Shown here piece by piece: positions 1-5,695 of a stretch of DNA of 8,952 nt. Below the pieces are notes generated by a model that saw only the letters and a program-made list of their open reading frames with translations, was not told where the DNA came from and did no database searches. The stretch lies in the NCBI GenBank assembly GCA_948468325.1, contig CAOKHR010000081.1, forward strand, positions 1 to 8,952, read 5' to 3'. The stretch comes from an uncultured Lachnospiraceae bacterium. GTDB lineage: Bacteria; Bacillota; Clostridia; Lachnospirales; Lachnospiraceae. Made by a program: the position numbers and the translations under genes. Within the stretch, counting starts at the first letter, position 1. Every line of letters begins with the position of its first letter.

Positions 1-546
1 GAGGCGCAGGAAGATATTTTTCAGATTTGTGTCAATGAGGAAAAATTGGAAATTGAACAGACGACAGTCACGGAAGAAGGCGTGCTTGCGGAAGGAATTC
101 TGACAGTTGGAATTCTTTATATGACAAACGATGAAACGATGCCGGTAAGCTCCGTGCGGGCGTTCCTTCCGTTTTCACAGACAATTGAAATGCCAAAAGC
201 GGAAGGAAGCGTAAAAATTCACTTAGACGGAGGAATTGATCAGGTGACAACCGTACTTTCCGACAGCCGGAGCGTGGATGTGAAAGCCGTAATCAGCCTG
301 AACCTTCTGGCTTTTGAACAGCAGGAGAGGCAGATGATTACAGATGTTGAAGAAGATGAACTGGATCTGGCCGCGCTGCAGCAAAGGCCGGGAATTGTCG
401 GATATATTGTCAGAGAGGGGGACCGTTTGTTTGGCATTGCAAAAGAAAACCATACAACAATTGAGAATCTGATGGAAACAAACCATCTGACGAATATGTT
501 TGTAAAGCCGGGGGAGAAACTTTTGATTATTAAAACGGTGGAATAG
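1..546 (+). CDS. DUF3794 (SPOCS) and LysM domain protein, C-terminal part (5' truncated by window edge)
   Basis: The reading frame is open from base 1, so the gene begins outside the window; 181 residues are visible. A TTG at 46 is in frame but has no reason to be the start. Roughly the first 130 visible residues look like a SPOCS/DUF3794 domain, the beta-rich module of clostridial spore-coat and cortex-associated proteins, ending in an acidic stretch (DVEEDELD). The last 50 residues form a LysM motif (GYIVREGDRLFGIAKE, then TIENLMETNHL and VKPGEKLLII), which binds peptidoglycan N-acetylglucosamine sugars. Family knowledge: SPOCS plus C-terminal LysM is a common architecture in spore-forming Clostridia, functionally like SafA or SpoVID-type coat assembly factors. 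The exact role here is inferred. The gene is followed directly by a strong hairpin terminator, so it is the last gene of its transcript. Confidence 0.85.
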   Translation, partial: EAQEDIFQICVNEEKLEIEQTTVTEEGVLAEGILTVGILYMTNDETMPVSSVRAFLPFSQTIEMPKAEGSVKIHLDGGIDQVTTVLSDSRSVDVKAVISLNLLAFEQQERQMITDVEEDELDLAALQQRPGIVGYIVREGDRLFGIAKENHTTIENLMETNHLTNMFVKPGEKLLIIKTVE

Positions 547-582
547 CATGTCCGCCATTCTGGGATGCCCTTTGGGTATACA

Positions 583-630
583 TAACAAAATCCAGACCTG
601 TTTTGATCAGGTCTGGATTTTGTTATTTTG
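583..630. terminator. Bidirectional intrinsic terminator between convergent genes
   Basis: Two perfectly complementary 18-nt arms (583-600 and 608-625) flank a 7-nt loop, TTTTGAT. The outer stem is A/T-rich (AACAAAA / TTTTGTTA) and the core is GC-rich (CCAGACCTG). TTTT follows at 626-629, and the A-run inside the left arm gives a U-run when read on the minus strand, so it can serve both the LysM gene (+) and the regulator remnant (-). The TAA stop of the minus-strand gene (623-625) lies inside the right arm. Confidence 0.85.
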
Positions 631-928
631 GCGGCATATGCCGGCAGTTGACGTATCGAATATCGTCTATAATTGCAGTAATATGCGACAGCTGCTGTTC
701 TGTCAGACCGCTGATTTCTATATATTCCCGTTGATCCAGCCCAAGCATACAGTCGGTAGATACGGAAAAGAACTGTGCCAGACGAATGAGCATGTCAATG
801 GAAGGCTGGATATTGTTGTTTTCCCAATTTGAAATGCTTTATTTCGTTACGCCGAGTGATTTTGCTAAATCTACCTGAGATAAATTTCTTGCCAGACGAA
901 GCTGCCTGATGTTTTCGTTTAGCGTCAT
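623..928 (-). pseudogene. XRE-family helix-turn-helix transcriptional regulator, interrupted by a nonsense codon
   Basis: Read on the minus strand from ATG at 928-926, this is a 101-codon frame ending in TAA at 625-623. A good ribosome site, AGGAG, sits 8 nt upstream of the ATG. The first 29 residues (MTLNENIRQLRLARNLSQ, then VDLAKSLGVTK) are the opening helices of a Cro/CI-type HTH. Codon 30 is TAA (841-839). The frame then continues intact with SISNWENN, PSIDMLIRLAQFF, STDCMLGLD and a C-terminal helix (LTEQQLSHITAII). Family knowledge: the usual motif at this point is T/S-K-Q-S-I/V-S-N-W-E, so one CAA-to-TAA change explains the break. The stop lies at the start of the DNA-recognition helix, so the 29-residue peptide cannot bind DNA as a repressor. 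Everything else is undamaged, which suggests a very recent mutation, readthrough, or a base-call error. Confidence 0.85.
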
Positions 929-963
929 AATGCAAACTCCTAAGTGTCGATTATTTATATACT

Positions 964-992
964 ATTATAAAAAGATAATTGACTATCGAAAA
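964..992 (-). promoter_or_regulatory. Possible promoter of the HTH regulator remnant
   Basis: On the minus strand a perfect TATAAT (969-964) lies 35 nt upstream of the ATG at 928. Seventeen bases further upstream is a weak -35 candidate, TTTTCG (992-987). The -10 is convincing and the -35 is poor, as may be expected for an autoregulated promoter; that last point is inference. Confidence 0.4.
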
Positions 993-1007
993 ATACTATA
1001 GTGTACT
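979..1007 (+). promoter_or_regulatory. Possible promoter of the fibronectin-type-III surface protein gene
   Basis: TTGACT (979-984, five of six matches to the -35 consensus) is followed after 17 bases by TGTACT (1002-1007, four of six to the -10). The candidate -10 overlaps the ACTATAGT palindrome, so a protein bound there would block this promoter. Transcription would start around 1014, leaving a leader of about 50 nt. Confidence 0.4.
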
Positions 1008-1052
1008 AATCATGGACAAATAAAGAATATATATTCTGAAAAATGGAAAAAC

Positions 1053-1058
1053 AGGAGG
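1053..1058 (+). promoter_or_regulatory. Ribosome binding site deciding the start of the surface protein
   Basis: A perfect AGGAGG lies 3 nt before the ATG at 1062 but 6 nt before the ATG at 1065. The second spacing is closer to normal, so the start is placed at 1065. Confidence 0.75.
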
Positions 1059-1064
1059 ATAATG

Positions 1065-3554
1065 ATGAAAAGGAAATTCTTAAAAAAATTTTTGACATGT
1101 GCCATGGCTTTCTCGCTGATGGCCGCAGATGCTGCACCGGTTCTTGCGGCAGAAATGCAGTCAGAAGATATTGCCGCGCAGGAAAACCAGATATTACCGG
1201 AGGAAACGGAAGGTGCGGCGAATGATCTGCCGCTAACCGGTATGGAGGAAGATGCGGCCGCAGTTCCGCTGGCTTTGGAGGATACCACAGCAGAAGAGCC
1301 GGTGATTACTGCGCCTGTTATTCGTACAGACCAGTATTTGTCACATGTTTACTTTTACCTTGATTATGCCGGAACAAATACGGAGGCCTGTGAATTAAAC
1401 GTAACGGCAAATAATGTAAATGTTTATTCAGTAAATTATTATGAGTCAGGGAATTCCATTGACAGTGATGATTTTGGCCAGCGCATGGCATCCGGTATGA
1501 CATACACATTTACACTGAAGCCGTTTAAATATAATGAAGATTACGACAAAGTGTATGGTACGGAAAAGAGCGTTACATGGACGGCGCCGACAGTGCCTGC
1601 AGTTACAGGTCTGGCCGTGAAAGAAATGACACCGGACGGATTTGTTTTTTCGTATAACGAACAACTGCCGGAGGGTGCGGGCATACGGTTTGAATATTCC
1701 GAAAATCCGGCTTTTAGTGACGAGATTGCAGAGGTAGAAACGACTTCTGACAGTTCTCTTCCGTATGAATATCTGGATGCAGGTGTGGTATATCATGTCA
1801 GAGCATATGTAAGAATGTACGGTATGCAGGGAGCATATTCAAATGTTATTACTGTGACGGCTCCGGTTGCGGAAGTTACCGGTATTTCTGCGGAAATTAC
1901 AAATACGAGTATTACGCTTTCCATGTATGCGGGATACGGTGATTATACAGGATTTGAAGTTTCCAGAAAAAGCGGCAAAAAATATCAGAAACTGGCAACA
2001 ACGTCAGACAATATCTTTGCAGATAAAGGGCTGGAAAGCAATACAAAGTATCAGTACAGAGTTCGTACGGTATATTACAATTCTGATACAAAGAAAACAT
2101 CATATGGCGATTATACCTATAAGACAGTGACAACAGGCAGCGCGGTGCTGAACCTGAAAGCAGAAGCGGCAGGAAAGAAGAAAATCAAACTGAAATGGAC
2201 GAAAATTTCAGGAGCGTCCGGTTATGATGTATACAGATATACCGGAAGCTCATACAGCCAGACATATAAATCCGGCGAGGACTATGATTTTAGCAAATAT
2301 GAATTGGTGAAAAGTCTTGGCAAAAAGAAAAAATCTTATACTGACAAGAAAGTGACGGCTGGCGAAGGCTATACTTATATTGTAAGAGCATATAAACTTG
2401 TCAAGGGCAAAAAGCAGTATTTTGCAGAAGACGCAGCGTCGGCATATACGAAATTCAGCTTCTCCACATCTGTTAATATATATAAGGAAGCACAGAATCC
2501 GAAAACCGGAACAGTTGCAATTGCATGGCATAAGATTCCGCAGGCAGGCGGCTATCTGATTGAAAAGAAAGATTCTGAAAAAAATGAGTGGGTAACACAG
2601 GCCAGATTAAAAGTCGGCAAAACAACATATACGCTTCCGGCATCTCCGGCAGGAAAGACAGTAACGTACAGAGTGCGGGCGTATAAAGGCAATAAGTATT
2701 CCGGTTCCGATACAGTAGAGGTTACGGGACATATTGCGGTTGTAACAAATGTAAAAGCATCTGCAACAGCAGAAGGTATCAGCATTTCATGGAATGCGGT
2801 TCCGGGGGCGTCCTATTACAAAGTGTACCGGACAGCCGGTTCCAGTATAGGATATAATGCTGATTTAAAGACATATTTCTATGGAGATTCTTATTTGGTA
2901 ACACCGAAAGTATTTAAAGCTGCGGATAACGCATTGACCAATTATTATTATACAGTGGGAAACGGAACAGCGAAGATGACAAGAGATTACGATGCAGAAG
3001 AAAAACTGTTTTATCATCATCCCAATAATTATTATGTGGATGAGACAGTCGCGGGAACAAGCGTTATAGATTATTCCTATACTTATCACCGTGTCAGCGG
3101 AACGAATGATAATACCATTTCCTATGGCCCGAAAGACGGCGTAACATATAATTACTATGTAGTGGCATATGGACTGCAGCAGGATACATCCGTTACTTCG
3201 TATGTAAGTTATCTGACGGCGAGCAGCTATGGAAACAGTAAATCGGCTTCTGCGGTATATGCCGGCAATGTGGTAAAGCCGAAAGCTCCGACAGTAAAAG
3301 TAAAGGGCGGAAAGAAAAGCGCGACGCTGACAATTAAAAAGACTGCAAATGCAAGCGGATATGCGGTTTACCGTTCCTCGAAGAAGAAAGGCGCATATAA
3401 GCTGGTTGCACTGACGACAAAGACGAAATTCAAAGACAGCGGACTGACGCCGAAGAAAAAATATTATTATAAGGTAAAAGCAGTTGGAAAGAACTCAATG
3501 GGAACGGATGTATATTCACCTTTCTCTAAAGTAAAGAGCATAAAAGCAAAATAA
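1065..3554 (+). CDS. Secreted multi-domain fibronectin type III-like repeat protein
   Basis: An 829-residue exported protein of unknown function. The N-terminus is a classical signal peptide: KRKFLKK, a hydrophobic stretch (FLTCAMAFSLMAA), and a likely signal peptidase site near VLA-AE (about residue 29). An acidic, low-complexity spacer (about 30-80) follows. The rest reads as a string of FN3-like beta-sandwich modules, at about 85-175, 177-267, 270-358, 360-465, 470-556, 558-735 and 741-829. They are recognised by repeated W-x-x-I/V-x-G-A-x-x-Y-x-V-Y-R and T-x-Y-x-Y-x-V-R/K-A-Y patterns, for example WTKISGASGYDVYR and WNAVPGASYYKVYR. The sixth module appears split by a Tyr/Asn-rich insert of about 90 residues. 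The C-terminal module is very lysine-rich. There is no catalytic domain, no LPXTG sorting tail and no transmembrane anchor, so it is probably released or held by charge or by its modules. It has its own likely promoter and terminator, and is divergent from a broken HTH regulator. Confidence 0.85.
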   Translation: MKRKFLKKFLTCAMAFSLMAADAAPVLAAEMQSEDIAAQENQILPEETEGAANDLPLTGMEEDAAAVPLALEDTTAEEPVITAPVIRTDQYLSHVYFYLDYAGTNTEACELNVTANNVNVYSVNYYESGNSIDSDDFGQRMASGMTYTFTLKPFKYNEDYDKVYGTEKSVTWTAPTVPAVTGLAVKEMTPDGFVFSYNEQLPEGAGIRFEYSENPAFSDEIAEVETTSDSSLPYEYLDAGVVYHVRAYVRMYGMQGAYSNVITVTAPVAEVTGISAEITNTSITLSMYAGYGDYTGFEVSRKSGKKYQKLATTSDNIFADKGLESNTKYQYRVRTVYYNSDTKKTSYGDYTYKTVTTGSAVLNLKAEAAGKKKIKLKWTKISGASGYDVYRYTGSSYSQTYKSGEDYDFSKYELVKSLGKKKKSYTDKKVTAGEGYTYIVRAYKLVKGKKQYFAEDAASAYTKFSFSTSVNIYKEAQNPKTGTVAIAWHKIPQAGGYLIEKKDSEKNEWVTQARLKVGKTTYTLPASPAGKTVTYRVRAYKGNKYSGSDTVEVTGHIAVVTNVKASATAEGISISWNAVPGASYYKVYRTAGSSIGYNADLKTYFYGDSYLVTPKVFKAADNALTNYYYTVGNGTAKMTRDYDAEEKLFYHHPNNYYVDETVAGTSVIDYSYTYHRVSGTNDNTISYGPKDGVTYNYYVVAYGLQQDTSVTSYVSYLTASSYGNSKSASAVYAGNVVKPKAPTVKVKGGKKSATLTIKKTANASGYAVYRSSKKKGAYKLVALTTKTKFKDSGLTPKKKYYYKVKAVGKNSMGTDVYSPFSKVKSIKAK

Positions 3555-3582
3555 ACAGGTAAAAGAGTCATAAATTGTATGA

Positions 3583-3621
3583 GGATGCCGTGCCAGACGA
3601 TTTGGCACGGCATTCAAATTT
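3583..3621 (+). terminator. Intrinsic terminator after the surface protein gene
   Basis: An 11-bp perfect stem, ATGCCGTGCCA (3585-3595) with TGGCACGGCAT (3603-3613), has a 7-nt loop and can be extended outward by a G-U and a G-C pair. The following CAAATTTT is a weak U-tract, so termination may be incomplete. The hairpin begins 28 nt after the stop codon. Confidence 0.7.
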
Positions 3622-3630
3622 TAAAGATAC

Positions 3631-3659
3631 TTGTAGAAGTGAGAAGGCAATGCTATAAT
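3631..3659 (+). promoter_or_regulatory. Housekeeping (SigA-type) promoter of the NlpC/P60-to-permease operon
   Basis: TTGTAG (3631-3636), a 17-bp spacer, and a perfect TATAAT (3654-3659) preceded by TGC, giving an extended -10. It lies just past the terminator hairpin and about 30 nt before the leader's ribosome site, the best promoter match in the window. Confidence 0.8.
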
Positions 3660-3682
3660 GATACCAGAAACTTTTTAAATCA

Positions 3683-3690
3683 GAGGAGGA
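3683..3690 (+). promoter_or_regulatory. Ribosome binding site selecting a GTG start
   Basis: GAGGAGGA sits 5-6 nt before a GTG at 3696. The longer in-frame ATG at 3579 has no ribosome site and would lie before the upstream terminator hairpin and promoter, so the GTG is taken as the true start. Confidence 0.85.
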
Positions 3691-3695
3691 AACGT

Positions 3696-5006
3696 GTGAT
3701 AAAAAGAAAAAAAGCGCAGCTGATAGCGGTTATTTTAATATCAGCGATTACATTTACGCATTTTCAGGCGGCAAATGCCAGTACAATGAACAAAGCAAAA
3801 GATGCGAAGAAAAAGGCAGAAGAGGACTTGAATGCTGCCAATAAGCAGATTGAGGATATTGAAAGGCAGCAGGCTGCTTTACAGAGTGAAATTGATGAAA
3901 AGGATGCGGAACTTGTTAATGTTCTGGTAAATATCGGAATTTTAGAAGATGAACTTGAAGCGAAAAACATACAGTTACAGGAGGTTACGGCAGATCTTGC
4001 AAAGGCTGAGGAGACAGAGGCCGAGCAGTATGCGTCTATGAAAAAGAGAATACAGTTTATGTATGAGAGAGGCGATACTGCCATGATTGAGGCACTGCTT
4101 GGCGCGGCAGATATGTCGGACTTTTTAAACAGAGTAGAGTATGTTTCGGATATATACGAGTATGACAGAAATCTTTTGACACAGTATCAGATTACGGTGC
4201 AGCAGGTGGCAGATCTTAAGTCTACCGTTGAGACAGAAAAAGCAGAGCTTGAGGATATGCAGGAAGAATATGCGCTGCAGCAGACTTCTTTGGAAAATAT
4301 CCTGGCCCAAAAACGTTCCCAGATGGGGAATTATGACAACCAGTTAGCAACGGCCCAGGCAACGGCAAATAAACTCAAATCAACGATTGATACGCAGAAC
4401 CGTATCATCAAAGATGAGGAGCGGAAGCAAAAAGAAGCAGAAGCAGCGGCCAAAGCAGCGGCAAGGGAAAAAGCAAACAACAGCAGTCAGAATAACAGCG
4501 GCACAAAGGGCGGTACGGGAACAGGCAATTCCGGCGGCAGTACAGGCAGTAACTCCGGCGGCAGTACGGACGGCAATTCAAATGATTCGGGAAGTACAGA
4601 CGATGGCGGAAGTACAAATGACAGCGGCGGATCCGGAGGAGAAAATCCCGGGTATTCCACAAATGTAAGCGGAAGTTCCGTTGTTTCCTTTGCGAAGCAG
4701 TTTGTCGGCAATCCGTATGTATGGGGCGGTACAAGTCTGACGAACGGCGCAGACTGCTCAGGATTTGTTATGAGTGTATTCGCGAATTTCGGAATCAGCC
4801 TGCCGCATAGTTCGGCAGCGCTGCAAAGCTGCGGAAAGGCAGTCAGTTACGCCAATGCACAGCCGGGAGATTTGATTTGTTATTCCGGCCATGTGGGAAT
4901 TTATATGGGGGGCGGACAGATTGTGCACGCGCAGAGCACGGCAGTCGGAATTACAATAAGTTCGGCTACATACCGTACGATTGTAGCAGTACGGAGGGTG
5001 TTATAA
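3696..5006 (+). CDS. Coiled-coil NlpC/P60 peptidoglycan endopeptidase (PcsB/CwlO-like)
   Basis: A 436-residue secreted cell-wall hydrolase. From the GTG start, a signal peptide (KRKKAQLIAVILISAITF... to about ANA, residue 27) is followed by a long charged coiled coil (about 30-260, heptad-like, rich in E, K, A and Q). Then comes a Ser/Gly/Asn/Asp-rich linker (about 261-326) and a C-terminal NlpC/P60 domain (about 327-436). Catalytic residues are visible: Cys354 in ADCSGF, His399 in GHVGIYMGG and a third polar residue, His411, in IVHAQS. Family knowledge: such enzymes cut gamma-D-Glu-to-diamino-acid bonds in stem peptides. In PcsB and CwlO the coiled coil keeps the enzyme inactive until the FtsEX complex engages it, but whether FtsEX is the partner here is inference. 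It is the first gene of a five-gene run with a strong promoter, and is followed after 2 nt by a membrane protein gene. Confidence 0.92.
   Translation: MIKRKKAQLIAVILISAITFTHFQAANASTMNKAKDAKKKAEEDLNAANKQIEDIERQQAALQSEIDEKDAELVNVLVNIGILEDELEAKNIQLQEVTADLAKAEETEAEQYASMKKRIQFMYERGDTAMIEALLGAADMSDFLNRVEYVSDIYEYDRNLLTQYQITVQQVADLKSTVETEKAELEDMQEEYALQQTSLENILAQKRSQMGNYDNQLATAQATANKLKSTIDTQNRIIKDEERKQKEAEAAAKAAAREKANNSSQNNSGTKGGTGTGNSGGSTGSNSGGSTDGNSNDSGSTDDGGSTNDSGGSGGENPGYSTNVSGSSVVSFAKQFVGNPYVWGGTSLTNGADCSGFVMSVFANFGISLPHSSAALQSCGKAVSYANAQPGDLICYSGHVGIYMGGGQIVHAQSTAVGITISSATYRTIVAVRRVL
4530..4567 (+). repeat. Short tandem repeat encoding the Ser/Gly linker
   Basis: TCCGGCGGCAGTAC occurs at 4530-4543 and again at 4554-4567, a 24-nt (8-codon) period inside the low-complexity linker of the hydrolase. 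Degenerate GGCAATTC and AGTAC units flank it (to about 4620). Such in-frame repeats can change linker length without breaking the frame. Confidence 0.7.
4993..4998 (+). promoter_or_regulatory. Ribosome binding site inside the end of the hydrolase gene
   Basis: GGAGGG, within the last codons of the hydrolase gene, lies 10 nt before the ATG at 5009. This fixes the start of the next gene and implies translational coupling. Confidence 0.7.
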
Positions 5007-5008
5007 GA

Positions 5009-5677
5009 ATGGCAAAAAAGCTGCAGGTGAGAGAATCCACGATGTTTACCACGATTATGCTGGTACTGGTGGCAGCTGTCGCAATATCTTCCTGGGTTCG
5101 GGCACACAGAATCGGAAAGATTTCTTATCTGGAGCATCTGGAAGACACGGCAGTTACAATAGACGGTACAGAATATAAGTTCAGGGATCTGGCATTTTAT
5201 CTGGCACATCAGGAAATGGTGATACAGGAGCAGGCGAGAATCTATGATTTTAAGCACACAAGCAAATACTGGAATGTGCATGCAAACGGCTCTTTTGTAA
5301 GGTTGGAAGGAAGAGACCAGGCAATGGAAATGGCGGTGCATGATGTGATTTTTTACCGGATGGCGCTGGAGCATGAAATTCGTCTGACACCGCAGGAAAC
5401 AGAATATATGGAAAATCAGAAGATGGATTTTTGGAATGACTTAGAAGAAGAAGGACAGGCGCGTCTGGGCGTTTCCAAAGAAGAGATTGATGAAGTGTTT
5501 TATCATATGGCGCTTGCCCAGAAACAGCAGGAAATACTGGCAGACGAAGAAGGGGTTGACTACAGGGAGTATAATGCAGATGGAAGTGCGTATCAAAAAC
5601 TGCTCGAAGAGCATACGTACGAAATCAATGAGTCACTCTGGGAACGTCTGAATTTTGGAAAAATTGTAGTAGAATAG
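5009..5677 (+). CDS. Single-pass membrane protein with SurA_N-like extracytoplasmic domain, function unknown
   Basis: A 222-residue protein starting at ATG 5009. A short basic N-terminus (MAKKLQVRE) precedes one transmembrane helix (about residues 12-29, MFTTIMLVLVAAVAISSWV), so the rest lies outside the membrane. The outer part opens with VTIDGTEYKFRDLAFYLA and continues as amphipathic, acidic helices (EGRDQAMEMAVHDVIFYRMALEHEIRLTPQETEYME, then LGVSKEEIDEVFYHMALAQKQQEILA). This resembles the chaperone-type N-terminal domain of SurA/PrsA foldases: a substrate-binding helical bundle with a 'residue-to-be-processed, helix, LT..E' rhythm. No parvulin prolyl isomerase domain follows, so it would be chaperone-only or have another role. 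The similarity is by eye and only moderately supported. It starts 2 nt after the wall hydrolase, which suggests co-production and possibly help with its folding or localisation (inference). Confidence 0.75.
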   Translation: MAKKLQVRESTMFTTIMLVLVAAVAISSWVRAHRIGKISYLEHLEDTAVTIDGTEYKFRDLAFYLAHQEMVIQEQARIYDFKHTSKYWNVHANGSFVRLEGRDQAMEMAVHDVIFYRMALEHEIRLTPQETEYMENQKMDFWNDLEEEGQARLGVSKEEIDEVFYHMALAQKQQEILADEEGVDYREYNADGSAYQKLLEEHTYEINESLWERLNFGKIVVE

Positions 5678-5695
5678 AAAGCTGGAAGGATTTTT

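Larger units (their letters stand above)
947..1010. promoter_or_regulatory. Candidate operator region between divergent regulator and surface-protein genes
   Basis: The sequence ACTAT occurs three times (961-965, 982-986, 995-999), twice inside ATACTAT (959-965 and 993-999). The last copy belongs to a perfect 8-bp palindrome, ACTATAGT (995-1002), overlapping a second imperfect one, TAGT-GT-ACTA (999-1008). TCGAT (947-951) and ATCGA (985-989) form a further inverted pair. Short palindromes around divergent promoters are typical XRE operators, but the stretch is very A/T-rich and some of this will arise by chance. Confidence 0.35.

Noticed and set aside
548..832. Plus-strand open frame of 94 codons right after the LysM gene
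   Set aside because: It runs through the terminator hairpin and antisense to the HTH regulator remnant, has no ribosome site, and exists mainly because the opposite strand is coding.
1227..1245. LPLTG-like peptide in the surface protein (about residues 55-59), resembling a sortase signal
   Set aside because: It lies near the N-terminus, shortly after the signal peptide, with no following hydrophobic segment and basic tail. The true C-terminus has no such motif, so it is coincidental.
3579..3695. Longer N-terminus for the NlpC/P60 protein from ATG 3579
   Set aside because: It would start before the terminator loop and upstream of the promoter, has no ribosome site, and would bury the signal peptide behind 39 extra residues.
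3764..4734. Minus-strand frames opposite the coiled coil and Ser/Gly linker (Leu/Ser-, Pro- and Arg/Cys-rich)
   Set aside because: Their odd composition mirrors the biased codons of the real gene on the plus strand; there are no start signals.
4877..5008. Longer N-terminus for the membrane protein from ATG 4877
   Set aside because: It would overlap the catalytic end of the hydrolase gene by about 130 nt, has no ribosome site and would put 44 extra residues before the membrane helix. ATG 5009 with GGAGGG fits far better.
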